Assembly (NCBI GenBank): GCA_949295995.1 | Contig: CASFNK010000013.1 | Span: forward strand, 1 to 62,570 | Direction: 5' to 3' | Length of the DNA: 62,570 nucleotides | Source: an uncultured Pseudomonadota bacterium | Lineage (GTDB): Bacteria > Pseudomonadota > Alphaproteobacteria > RF32 > CAG-239 | In this document: positions 54,075 to 62,536 of the stretch, in pieces | How positions within the stretch are numbered: the stretch's first letter is position 1 | Layout of the letters: the number at the start of each line of letters is the position of its first letter | Program-made: the position numbers and the translations under genes | The notes under the pieces: model-generated | Told to the model about the DNA's origin: nothing | Databases searched by the model: none | What the model saw: the letters and a program-made list of their open reading frames with translations, nothing else

Positions 54075-54638
54075 ATGAAAGAAGCACTAATCTTACATGG
54101 AACGTGCGACAAAGAAGAGTTTTTTGACGAAAGTATGTCCTCTCTTTCAAACTCTCACTGGTTTCCTTGGTTACAAAAACAATTTTTGCGCCACAATTTT
54201 TTGTGCCAAACACCGGAAATGCCAACTCCTTATAATCCACTCTATGAAGAATGGCTAAAAACATTTGAAGATTTTTGTAGTGAAGATGTCAAAATCATTG
54301 TCGGGCATAGTGCTGGTGCAGGATTTATGCTAAAATGGCTGCAATATAATCCTAAAACTAAATTAGACAAACTTATCCTTGTTGCTCCATGGTTGGATAT
54401 TGAAAAAGAATGCGCCGATTTTTTAGATTTTCAAATGAAAGACGATGCCTTAAACAATATTAAAGAAGTATCTCTATTTTATTCTACCGATGATGAAAAA
54501 TCAATTTTGGATAGTGTTGATAAAATTTTATCTCATTATAAAAATATTAAAGTATACTCCTTTGAAAATAAAGGACACTTTGTTTACAATGCTATCGGTT
54601 CAACCTTTCCTGAACTTTGGAGCGTTATTTCTGAATAG
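54075..54638 (+). CDS. RBBP9/YdeN-type alpha/beta hydrolase
   Basis: The 187-aa product matches the small serine hydrolase family: ALILHGT near the start, nucleophile elbow GHSAGAGF (about residues 76-83), and a C-terminal GHF with His near 169. Substrate is unknown. It is monocistronic. No clear ribosome site is visible before the ATG. Confidence 0.85.
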   Translation: MKEALILHGTCDKEEFFDESMSSLSNSHWFPWLQKQFLRHNFLCQTPEMPTPYNPLYEEWLKTFEDFCSEDVKIIVGHSAGAGFMLKWLQYNPKTKLDKLILVAPWLDIEKECADFLDFQMKDDALNNIKEVSLFYSTDDEKSILDSVDKILSHYKNIKVYSFENKGHFVYNAIGSTFPELWSVISE

Positions 54639-54897
54639 TTTTTTTTCAAAACTTGATTCGTTAAATTAGTCCGATAATTGTACTGAAAGAGTCATCTTTT
54701 GATAAAGTTTGTAAGTATTTTTTTGATTTGTTATTAGGTTGGCTTTTTCCTTTAAAGGTATGTATGACCTAATTTTTTGCTGTATGCAATATGTATTTGA
54801 CAAATCAGAAAAATAAATCTAAATTGCTTATAATTTTATATTATTTTTAATGTGAGGATCCGGTCATATAAGCCTCGTTAAATATTCCGGTATTTTT

Positions 54898-55422
54898 GTG
54901 GATGTTTTAACTTTAATCAAAAAAGGTGCGCATACAGCAATTATTGAGGCGGTAAAAAAGTGCAAGTATTTAAGTCCAGAGGAAGAATGTGCTTTAATTA
55001 AGCGAGGCAATCATGAGGAAATCATGACATATCTGGCAGAGCATTATCTGGAAGTTGACGCCTTTCACGAGTTTATTAAAAGAGGAAACCTGAATGAAGT
55101 TCGCTTTTACTTAAGCACTTCTTCAACAGTATTTATCGACGTTCAAACGGCAAAAGAAATTCTAAAGCTCGGAAGCGGAGTTCACGATGCTTTCGTTGAT
55201 TGCATTATTAGGTATCAGAATGAGGGGTACTTTGACGAAAACACTCAGTTGTTAGATGATATTCAATGCCTCATAATGCAATGTGGAAATCATTGCGCCA
55301 TTCGTCGTTATCTCTATCAAAAAAAATTGCTGAAAAAGGCGGCAAAAATGTTACAAATACATGGAATTGCGGAAGATATTCTCGTATTTAATTTGAGGCA
55401 ATTACATGTTCGTGCTTATTAA
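54898..55422 (+). CDS. Helical-repeat protein, (L/F)IKRGN-type repeats
   Basis: The 174-aa product has about five copies of a pattern: [LF]-I-[KR]-[KR]-G-x3-[EA]-[IV]-x2-[YA]-[LV], starting near residues 6, 34, 59, 88 and 128, each with a helix after it and about 25-40 residues apart. This suggests an alpha-solenoid made for protein binding, though it matches no repeat family I can name. The start is GTG; no in-frame ATG exists until residue 43. Ribosome site is weak. A terminator follows. Confidence 0.55.
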   Translation: MDVLTLIKKGAHTAIIEAVKKCKYLSPEEECALIKRGNHEEIMTYLAEHYLEVDAFHEFIKRGNLNEVRFYLSTSSTVFIDVQTAKEILKLGSGVHDAFVDCIIRYQNEGYFDENTQLLDDIQCLIMQCGNHCAIRRYLYQKKLLKKAAKMLQIHGIAEDILVFNLRQLHVRAY

Positions 55423-55437
55423 TAATGTACTGATAAT

Positions 55438-55478
55438 AAAAATCCCTGAAGTTATAAAATAACCTCAGGGATTTTTTT
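55438..55478 (+). terminator. Strong Rho-independent terminator
   Basis: A stem of about 16 bp (55438-55454 with 55460-55475, one bulge) with a T tract follows the repeat-protein gene. Confidence 0.85.
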
Positions 55479-55581
55479 TATAAATTCCCTATAGCGCAAA
55501 ATATGCCTTGCAAAGCTCAGGAAAAAAGACTAATTCCACCGCAGGCTTTTATTTTTTCAAATTATAATAATAGATAATATA

Positions 55582-56412
55582 TTATACTTTGAGAAAGCCA
55601 TCAAATCTATTTACGCTTATGGTGGAGGTGAGTTTATGGGTGTGATGAGGTTGGAGGGTGATATAGCTTTCTCCTACATTTGAAGGCTCTACGCAGACAA
55701 ATTGCTTGTATTGATTAGGGCTCATTTCCGCCAAATCTTTATTGGGGTTCCATACAACTGTTGTGTCGGAGCCGTTTTTTTCGATTTTTATCACACGATT
55801 GTAGCCTTTATCTATAATCTCAAGAGGCTGTGTTTGCTCTAAAAAAATTCTATCAACTTCTCCTATAATTTTTAAGTCTTCTTCCTGAGTGGTGTAACTT
55901 TGGGTCAGAGAATTTTTATAGCGGTGCCCGGCTAAGCCTTTAACCTCTATATTATCAACCGAGCTGACATTAAAATAAGCGTGCAGCGCCTCGCTGAAAT
56001 TAAACGGAGTATCGCCATTATTGGTCGTTTCAAGTGTATATTCTAATTTATCGGTTATTTTGATTAAAACTCTGGCGGAAAGGTTTAGGTTGTATTGTGC
56101 TTCGGGCGAAAGAGACAATTCTGCCTCTATTTGGTGGTCATCAACATTAACATTTTGCAAATTCCACATTGATAAGCGGGCAAAGCCATGGCGGGGCAGA
56201 TGATTATTCAACTCTTCCTCGGCAAAGCGCGGCCAACAAACGGGTATTCCACCGCGAATAGCCTGAACATTATCAAATTTATTCAGATTGCCGAGCCAAA
56301 ATATGTCGTGCTCCTCTTTCAAAGGGCGGTAAGATAAAAGATTTCCGCCCCACAAAGATATTTGACACTCAGCCACAGAATTGCGCAATTTGATAATACC
56401 ATTTTTATTCAT
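55582..56412 (-). CDS. D-hexose-6-phosphate mutarotase (aldose epimerase-like)
   Basis: The 276-aa protein matches YeaD/glucose-6-phosphate 1-epimerases: GGIPVCWPRF, PRHGFARLSMW (catalytic His), SEALHAYF (second His) and CVEPSN (Glu). It interconverts the alpha and beta forms of glucose-6-phosphate. It stands alone, with no sugar genes near. Confidence 0.9.
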   Translation of the reverse strand: MNKNGIIKLRNSVAECQISLWGGNLLSYRPLKEEHDIFWLGNLNKFDNVQAIRGGIPVCWPRFAEEELNNHLPRHGFARLSMWNLQNVNVDDHQIEAELSLSPEAQYNLNLSARVLIKITDKLEYTLETTNNGDTPFNFSEALHAYFNVSSVDNIEVKGLAGHRYKNSLTQSYTTQEEDLKIIGEVDRIFLEQTQPLEIIDKGYNRVIKIEKNGSDTTVVWNPNKDLAEMSPNQYKQFVCVEPSNVGESYITLQPHHTHKLTSTISVNRFDGFLKV

Positions 56413-56669
56413 ACCTTACCTCTTACTTGTTTTATTTAATAAGATATAACGCGCGCTTTCTAAAATACCAATAAATTTGCATAAAAATAATTTTACATCA
56501 TAATTATCTTATTGCTTTTTTTATAATTAGAAAATTTACTTTGACAAGGGTAAATCATGAATATCTCAAACTGGAACTCTTTGAAAAACAAGTGTTTCTT
56601 GTTTACATGATGTTTTTTTCATGTTATTATTAGACATAATGTCGGAAATTTAAATAAAAAGAATATACT

Positions 56670-57557
56670 ATGGATATTAAGAAAAAAATCAATGAACTAA
56701 AAAAAAGAAGTGTTCAAATTGCAACACTGGCCGCTACCTTATTTCCAACTCAGAGTGGCCTACCAGCTCCTTCTTCCAATACCAATATTAATAACGATAA
56801 ACAAGATGCAAATCATTCCGTTGTTGTTTCATCAAATTCTTCTGAAGTTCTTAATGAAGATATTACTCTTAACATAGGAGAATTAAAGGAGTTATTGGAT
56901 AACAATTCTCATATCAAATTATCTGCCAACTTCCTTAGCGCCATTCAACCTGGTCCTAGCCAGAAAAAAATGCGTTCTATTTTGGAAAAAGGATTTGAGT
57001 TTACTATTCGCAATAGCCGAGGCGAAGCTAAAAAAGCTCGTTGTTGTTTGAATCAATCTCCCAAGGGATATTGTTACGGAGCTATGAAAAGAGCTCTTAA
57101 TAAGGTTTATAATGAACCAATATCGGGAAATCTTTCTGCTTATCAGGAAAAAGATAATTTATTAAATTCTCCTAATTTTATTGCTGTTCCAATTGAATTA
57201 GAAGATGTAATTAATTGCCCGATTAATACCGTGGTGGTTATTCCTAAATGTAAAGGACACAGACATGGGCATATTTTTACCGTAGTGGAAAAAGGTGTAT
57301 ATTGTTCAGACGGGAAAGAAGTTGCCGGAAATTATTTTGATAATAATTATAAAACTGCTAAAGGTATTTACGCCTTTATTCCAACCGATGGTTCTATAAA
57401 ATTAACACCTGAACTCTTACAGCAATCTCCTGAATTATATGCTACAATTTTACAAAAGCAAACTGGGAAAGATGTTCGTCCTTTAATAAATGGAAAAGAT
57501 GCTCAGCCTATATTATTTGCTGAATTATCTTCACAAAAAAACTCTCATTCTAAATGA
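56670..57557 (+). CDS. Exported Cys/His peptidase-like (CHAP/NlpC-like) protein
   Basis: The 295-aa product begins with Lys-rich residues and a hydrophobic stretch (about 15-30) that may be a signal peptide or anchor, then a Ser/Asn-rich linker. From about residue 95 there is a domain with KGYCYGAMKRAL (C135), a hydrophobic strand NTVVVIPKC and GHRHGHIFTVVEKGVYCSDGK (H201). A Cys at a helix start and a His in a following G-H-[IV]-x-[IVF] strand are the marks of CHAP/NlpC-P60 cysteine peptidases, which cut peptidoglycan. Assignment rests on this motif only. It has no immunity-like partner gene. Confidence 0.55.
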   Translation: MDIKKKINELKKRSVQIATLAATLFPTQSGLPAPSSNTNINNDKQDANHSVVVSSNSSEVLNEDITLNIGELKELLDNNSHIKLSANFLSAIQPGPSQKKMRSILEKGFEFTIRNSRGEAKKARCCLNQSPKGYCYGAMKRALNKVYNEPISGNLSAYQEKDNLLNSPNFIAVPIELEDVINCPINTVVVIPKCKGHRHGHIFTVVEKGVYCSDGKEVAGNYFDNNYKTAKGIYAFIPTDGSIKLTPELLQQSPELYATILQKQTGKDVRPLINGKDAQPILFAELSSQKNSHSK

Positions 57558-57634
57558 TATTTTAAAATTTCTTCTATTGCCTTTTAACACTCTTTCTGAC
57601 AATATATTTTTATTATTTGATTGCGAGGATTAAA

Positions 57635-58399
57635 ATGGAAAAGTGGGAACAGGCTCTCTATAAGTTTTTAGAAAGATACATTCATCAAAATTGGTTCGAA
57701 GGAGCTCTTTTGTGCGGAAGCTATGCCTCCGGAAACCAAAATGAATTTTCGGATATTGATGTTACAATCATTGCTTCCAATTCTCTCTCTTGGCAGGAAA
57801 AATCTAACTGCTATGTCGATGGATTTTTGATGGAATATATCATTAATCCTATCTCTCGATTTGAAGAATATATGGAAGAATCGTTAAAAGAGCATAACTA
57901 TACTAATCAGTATTTTCTTTTATATGGCAAAATTTTATATGACATTCACGGAGAAATTCAAAAACTTCGCGAAAAGGCCGCTTTGCAAGTCCAGAAACCT
58001 TTTGAGCCTTTTTCTGATTATGATAAGAATTTTATCAAATATTATCTCTGGGACAGATATGATGAACTCTTGTCTTTAAGTAAAAAAAATTTGCATCTTG
58101 ATTTGCAATATTGGAGCTTGGTGGACGCTCTTATTACCGCTTATTACAACTTTCATAATTTGGCGCATATTCCTCATAGCAAAATTGAACAAATTTTAAC
58201 TGATCCTCAATTTGCTCAACGCTATCATATTAAAAATATGCCTCACCCTGAGTTTACTCATAAGCTTATTGCTTGCTTTAAGGCAAAAAATAAAAAACAA
58301 AAATTAGCGACCATTAAAGACTTTTATGATTTTGTGATGAATTCAGATGGGGGATTTGATATTGGTCAATTCGTCGGGAAAAGAGCGTTAAAAAAATAG
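57635..58399 (+). CDS. Nucleotidyltransferase-family protein
   Basis: The 254-aa product has the polymerase-beta-like motif GSYASGNQNEFSDIDV (about residues 28-43), with the catalytic Asp pair, followed by an all-helical C-terminal region (about 120-250). This layout resembles aminoglycoside adenylyltransferases and MNT-type enzymes. The substrate is unknown. The ATG at 57635 has GAGGATTAAA before it and is preferred over TTG at 57617. No HEPN partner gene adjoins it. Confidence 0.8.
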   Translation: MEKWEQALYKFLERYIHQNWFEGALLCGSYASGNQNEFSDIDVTIIASNSLSWQEKSNCYVDGFLMEYIINPISRFEEYMEESLKEHNYTNQYFLLYGKILYDIHGEIQKLREKAALQVQKPFEPFSDYDKNFIKYYLWDRYDELLSLSKKNLHLDLQYWSLVDALITAYYNFHNLAHIPHSKIEQILTDPQFAQRYHIKNMPHPEFTHKLIACFKAKNKKQKLATIKDFYDFVMNSDGGFDIGQFVGKRALKK

Positions 58400-58427
58400 T
58401 GTGAACACTAAATTTCACACTATTTTT
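58391..58427. terminator. Bidirectional terminator overlapping the nucleotidyltransferase stop
   Basis: A 14-bp stem (58391-58404 with 58414-58427) has A and T tracts; it includes the stop codon at 58397-58399 and ends 9 nt from the convergent gene's stop. Confidence 0.8.
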
Positions 58428-58435
58428 GCATTTTG

Positions 58436-58951
58436 CTAGATTTTGACCGCCGGATAAAAGGAGGCTTGCGTATTGTTATCAATGTACATACAAGCTCCGT
58501 TATCAGAAATTTGTGGATGAACCCCCAAAATTATGTCCTTATTCGGACGACCGGCCAAATCTCCAAATTTGTCATTTTGAGCCATATACCAATCGTTGGC
58601 AAAAGGCTCTCCTCCCAGTTCTTTTATCATGTCGTTAATAACCAAAATATGATTAAAAACTTTTTTCATCACCGCACGGGGAGGAATACAAACCAGGCGG
58701 CCGGCAAACAAACGTTCTTCACAATAGGCTTTGGTAGCAGCAGGTAACATTTCTTGCGTGGGATGCAAACAAATAATATACCCCTTGCAAACAAATCCCC
58801 AAGGTGCGCCATGATCTTTTGCCACATTCTTACGATAACTTACAAAGCCGTCTTCATAGACAATAGGAAACTTGTAATAATCTTCCTTATGAGAAACTCG
58901 ATGCCAAAAGCTATCGCTTTGGTCAAACTTTAGTAATGCATAATTTTTCAT
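58436..58951 (-). CDS. Hypothetical soluble protein
   Basis: The 171-aa product has no signal peptide or membrane span. It is rich in aromatic and His residues in the first 40 positions and contains a GYIICLHPTQEMLPA strand-turn segment, then a helix around residues 95-115. No family is recognised. Stands alone. Confidence 0.65.
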   Translation of the reverse strand: MKNYALLKFDQSDSFWHRVSHKEDYYKFPIVYEDGFVSYRKNVAKDHGAPWGFVCKGYIICLHPTQEMLPAATKAYCEERLFAGRLVCIPPRAVMKKVFNHILVINDMIKELGGEPFANDWYMAQNDKFGDLAGRPNKDIILGVHPQISDNGACMYIDNNTQASFYPAVKI

Positions 58952-59038
58952 CTCTAAAATAATTTTAGGTTACACAATTATTGATTTTATTATCCTTAAA
59001 ATAATTAAAATTAATAAAGTGTCAAGCTCCAAACTATT

Positions 59039-59344
59039 TTACTTATTACTTAAACTCTGCAAGCTATTGATTATATTAGAGGTTATGCTTTGGGCTTCAG
59101 AATCAATACCTGCCGCTTCCAGTGCCAATTTTTTAATACAGGTGTTGACAATTTCGTCTTTAGTGGCGGTTATGGTGTTACTAAACAATGTGCCGTTTTG
59201 CAATTTGCTTTGCGCTTCACTTAAAGCGCAAGCTCTGAATTTTTCTTGTGGGGTTGCATTGCTGCTGACCGTGATGTATTTATTAAATTCTGTACAACCA
59301 CTCAAAATGGCAACTAATCCTAAAATGGTAATATAATTTTTCAT
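59039..59344 (-). CDS. Small lipoprotein, unknown function
   Basis: The 101-aa product has a signal ending in AILSGC (lipobox, Cys near 17), followed by a polar, helical region with two more cysteines. GAGGAAAAG precedes the ATG. No family is recognised. Confidence 0.7.
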   Translation of the reverse strand: MKNYITILGLVAILSGCTEFNKYITVSSNATPQEKFRACALSEAQSKLQNGTLFSNTITATKDEIVNTCIKKLALEAAGIDSEAQSITSNIINSLQSLSNK

Positions 59345-59480
59345 CTTTTCCTCGTTTGTTTAATTTATTCTTTGCTTTAATCTAATCGCAATTCTTTAAT
59401 TTTTTATGACTAAGACTTGACGAGTAATATTATCCAGAGTAAATAATGTCTTAAACGTTTTACTATTAAATAATTATTTT

Positions 59481-60008
59481 ATGGAAAAAGTATTAATTGT
59501 TGTTAAGACCCAAAATTGTTTTGGGCATAAAGCTAATGCCTTTTATTGGGGCAAAGTGGTACTTGGAAAAATTCAGGTTGGAGATAAGGTAAAGACCTTA
59601 AGACAGGACTTGGGAAAGATTCAAGATTGTATTGTCAGAGGACTAGCCGTTAACAAAAAAATCGTTGATGAAGCACAGAGCGGAAGTTTAATTAATATTA
59701 TGATTTCGCCCTTTGATGAAAATGCCTATATTTTCACAAATGACTTAACTTTGTTAAAGGGAAAATGTCTCTTGGAATTTGAGAATGGGAATAATGCAGA
59801 ATTAAGCGATTTCTCTGATAACTTCTTAACAATTAAATTTCCAGACGAATTTAATTTTTCAAGTTTGGTCAAAATCGGCAATCGTCAAAATCAAAACTCT
59901 CAAATTCAAATTGAACTGTTGTATCCGTTTTATTTATATATCGGGCAGAAAGTGGAATTGAAATTTGGAGATAAGTCTATCTGTGGCAAAGTTGTTAAAA
60001 TTATTTAA
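59481..60008 (+). CDS. EF-Tu domain-II-like protein without GTPase
   Basis: The 175-aa product starts with a segment like domain II of translational GTPases: YWGKVVLGKIQVGDKVKTL (about residues 22-40; key G-x-V, G-x-I-x-V-G-D-x-V), and a second beta domain from about 90. No P-loop, G2 or NKxD motif is present, so the GTPase domain is absent. It could bind nucleic acid or an aminoacyl-tRNA-like ligand (inference). No ribosome site is obvious; a terminator with a TTCG loop follows. Confidence 0.6.
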   Translation: MEKVLIVVKTQNCFGHKANAFYWGKVVLGKIQVGDKVKTLRQDLGKIQDCIVRGLAVNKKIVDEAQSGSLINIMISPFDENAYIFTNDLTLLKGKCLLEFENGNNAELSDFSDNFLTIKFPDEFNFSSLVKIGNRQNQNSQIQIELLYPFYLYIGQKVELKFGDKSICGKVVKII

Positions 60009-60018
60009 GTTAACATTA

Positions 60019-60042
60019 CCTCTCTTCGGAGAGGTTTTTTAT
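60019..60042 (+). terminator. Terminator with TTCG tetraloop
   Basis: A 7-bp stem (60019-60025 with 60030-60036) closed by TTCG is followed by T residues. It sits between two convergent genes. Confidence 0.85.
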
Positions 60043-60818
60043 TGGACTAATACTAAATTCGTTACAAAGTCAGCAATTTTTCGGTCTAAATCTTCTAAAT
60101 TACGCGGTTGGTCATAAATATGGGTGCAATCTGACAAAATGCAGAGTGTTTTTTGGGCGGTGATGTGCTCATAAAAATTTTGGTTATTCTCTGGCAAAGA
60201 GGACGTATCTTTGTCTCCTGTAATAAGAAGAATCGGCTTTTGAAAAGACGGGATTAACGAGTAGAAGTCATATTTTTGTAGCTCTTGCAGATAGGTTCCA
60301 TCCAAAAAACATTGGCGATTTTCTTGGGAGCGGGTCAGCCCTGTGCTTAAAAGTGTTTGATAAAATTCGGGGGCAAATTTTTGTGTATTATCAAGTAATT
60401 CTTTGCCGCTAAATATGGAAGAAACCAAAATCAAACCTTCTATGAAATTTGGGTTTTGAAGTGCATAGTTAAGGACTGCCGAACCACCTAAAGAATGCCC
60501 TGCCAACAAAAAAGGCGGCTTAAAATCAGGGAGATTTTTCGCCCAAGCTATGACATCTGTCAAATCTTCACAAAAATCACTCAAAATCGCACAATGCATT
60601 TCATTATGGCTTTTACCGCGAGAATTACGACAATCAAAACTTATAACATTATAACCTTGATTTTGTAGCAATTTAACAATTTGCAGAATTACTCCTTGCT
60701 CCTTATATCCGGTTATACCATGACAAACAAAAGCATATTTGTTTTTTGTTGCGCCAAGGGAGCTATCCACCTTTAGGCAAAGATTTTGCTGTTTTGAATT
60801 TTGAATAAACTGTTCCAT
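60039..60818 (-). CDS. Alpha/beta hydrolase (esterase/lipase-like)
   Basis: The 259-aa protein shows oxyanion HGITG (about residues 33-37), SFDCRNSRGKS, the nucleophile elbow GHSLGGSAVL (about 107-116), acid ITGDKDTSSLP and final His in DCTHIYDQP. This layout fits monoacylglycerol-lipase or serine aminopeptidase S33-type hydrolases. Substrate is unknown. It ends 3 nt after the preceding terminator. Confidence 0.88.
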   Translation of the reverse strand: MEQFIQNSKQQNLCLKVDSSLGATKNKYAFVCHGITGYKEQGVILQIVKLLQNQGYNVISFDCRNSRGKSHNEMHCAILSDFCEDLTDVIAWAKNLPDFKPPFLLAGHSLGGSAVLNYALQNPNFIEGLILVSSIFSGKELLDNTQKFAPEFYQTLLSTGLTRSQENRQCFLDGTYLQELQKYDFYSLIPSFQKPILLITGDKDTSSLPENNQNFYEHITAQKTLCILSDCTHIYDQPRNLEDLDRKIADFVTNLVLVQ

Positions 60819-60952
60819 TGGGTTGTTTTCAACTATTTTTTATTTATTCATTTTACTGTCTGCTTCTTAAAATTTTATAAAATTTGCCTTAAACTCACGG
60901 TTTTTTAACCTATTCATGCTAAGATTTGCTCATATTTATTCGGAGAAAAATG

Positions 60953-61108
60953 ATGTCTGATGCAAAAGAGAAAAAAAATACCGCACACGGTCCGCGCAGC
61001 AAAGAAAGATTTGAACGTGAGGCCAAAGCATTGCGCAAAAATTTGGAAAAGCGCAAAAAACAACAAGCTGAACGTGAAAAATTAAAAACTAATTCAAAAG
61101 AAGACTAA
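60953..61108 (+). CDS. Small basic coiled-coil protein upstream of murA
   Basis: The 51-aa product is highly charged (Lys, Arg, Glu) and nearly all helical. GGAG precedes two adjacent ATG codons at 60950 and 60953. It lies 15 nt before murA in the same direction. Small basic genes often sit in alphaproteobacterial murA neighbourhoods; a specific family is not assigned. Confidence 0.6.
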   Translation: MSDAKEKKNTAHGPRSKERFEREAKALRKNLEKRKKQQAEREKLKTNSKED

Positions 61109-61123
61109 CTTTGGAGACGGAAT

Positions 61124-62416
61124 ATGGATAAAATCAAAATTATCGGCGGAAACAGGTTAGAGGGAAAAATTTATATCAGTGGGGCAAAAAATGCCGCCCT
61201 GCCCCTTATTTGCGCAAGTTTATTAACCGATGAAACCGTAACTTTAACCAATATGCCGATTTTATCCGATATTCGGTCAATGAATGCTTTGTTGGAGCAA
61301 ATGGGAACGGCTATTGACTGTTTTGATGATTTTGTTGATGGACACCCCACAAAAACCTATTCTTATCGGACACAAAAATTCTCTAACCTGATTGCACCAT
61401 ACGATTATGTTCGTAAAATGCGCGCCTCTTACTATGTTTTGGGGCCGGTATTGGCCAGAGAAGGTCATGTGGAGCTCTCTTTACCAGGCGGTTGTGCCAT
61501 TGGCGCAAGACCTATGGATATTCATCTCTCCTCGTTAGAGCAGATGGGTGCTAAAATCGAAATCAAGAACGGCTATGTTCATGCCGATATTGATGGCAAA
61601 CTCAAAGGGGCTCACATTACTTTCCACACGGCTTCGGTGGGAGCAACTTGCAATATCCTTATGGCGGCAACCTTAGCCGAAGGGGAAACAATTATTGAAA
61701 ATGCCGCCAAAGAACCAGAAATCGGTGATTTGATTGATTTGCTGATTGATATGGGTGCTAAAATCGAAGGCAAAGACACCTCTCGCCTTGTTATTCAAGG
61801 TGTTGATACCCTACATGGCGCAAGACACAAAGTGATTGCAGATAGAATCGAGGCCGGTTCTTACGGTGTGGCTGCCGCCATTACAGGAGGCCGAATCGAG
61901 CTCATCAACGCACAAGCCTCAACTTTGCGAACACCGATAGAAATCTTAAAAGCAATGGGCGTTGATGTTGAAGAAAAAGAAAATTCACTCATTATTGATG
62001 CTACCAATAAAACTCTTGTCGGACAAGACATTATGACTGATTATTACCCCGGTTTTCCGACAGATTTGCAGGCGCAATTCATGGCTTTGATGTGCGTGGC
62101 GGAAGGTGCCTCTTTGGTTACGGAAAACATTTGGGAAAACCGCTTTATGCATGTACCGGAGCTCATGCGTATGGGCGCAAATATTAATGTTCACGGGCAT
62201 GCATCTGCCATTGTACGCGGGGTTAAGAAACTCTCAGGTGCGCCTGTGATGGCAACCGATTTACGAGCCTCGTTTGCTTTGATTTTGGCCGGTTTGGTGG
62301 CTGAGGGTGAAACAATCGTCAACCGCGTTTATCACCTTGACCGTGGCTATGAAAAATTAGAAGAAAAACTCAAAGGGGTCGGTGCGAATATCGAACGCAT
62401 TAAAGAAGCTGATTAA
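61124..62416 (+). CDS. murA: UDP-N-acetylglucosamine 1-carboxyvinyltransferase
   Basis: The 430-aa enzyme catalyses the first committed step of peptidoglycan synthesis, adding enolpyruvate to UDP-GlcNAc. Visible are the N-terminal [13 protein letters not shown], the active-site Cys in GGCAIGARP (C124, the fosfomycin target) and [20 protein letters not shown] lies 10 nt before the ATG. Its terminator is cut by an insertion sequence at the downstream end. Confidence 0.97.
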   Translation: MDKIKIIGGNRLEGKIYISGAKNAALPLICASLLTDETVTLTNMPILSDIRSMNALLEQMGTAIDCFDDFVDGHPTKTYSYRTQKFSNLIAPYDYVRKMRASYYVLGPVLAREGHVELSLPGGCAIGARPMDIHLSSLEQMGAKIEIKNGYVHADIDGKLKGAHITFHTASVGATCNILMAATLAEGETIIENAAKEPEIGDLIDLLIDMGAKIEGKDTSRLVIQGVDTLHGARHKVIADRIEAGSYGVAAAITGGRIELINAQASTLRTPIEILKAMGVDVEEKENSLIIDATNKTLVGQDIMTDYYPGFPTDLQAQFMALMCVAEGASLVTENIWENRFMHVPELMRMGANINVHGHASAIVRGVKKLSGAPVMATDLRASFALILAGLVAEGETIVNRVYHLDRGYEKLEEKLKGVGANIERIKEAD

Positions 62417-62430
62417 AAAAAAGCCCTTCA
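62415..62430 (+). other. Orphan left arm of the murA terminator
   Basis: The A-rich run and GCCCTTCA have the form of the left arm of an intrinsic terminator, but the matching TGAAGGGC arm is absent here because IS sequence begins at about 62432. The right arm probably lies beyond the other end of the element, outside the window. Confidence 0.6.
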
Positions 62431-62466
62431 ATGATCTGTCCCCCGAAAGTTGGACAGTAAAAAAAA

Positions 62467-62506
62467 GTCCCGAAGATTGCGATAGCAATTTTCGGGATAA
62501 TTTTTT
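62467..62506 (+). terminator. Hairpin in the IS leader
   Basis: A 13-bp stem (62467-62480 with 62485-62497, one wobble pair) with loop GATA is followed by TAATTTTTT. It probably blocks read-through from murA into the transposase gene, as in other insertion sequences. Confidence 0.7.
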
Positions 62507-62536
62507 ATACTAAACCAAAACAGGAAAGGACAGAGC

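Noticed and set aside
56557..56610. 17-codon reading frame before the peptidase-like gene
   Set aside because: It has AAGGG upstream, but its residues are uninformative and there is no attenuator structure next to it.
52111..60818. Prophage after tRNA-Thr
   Set aside because: No integrase, capsid, tail or lysis gene is seen, so the segment is described only as accessory-looking.
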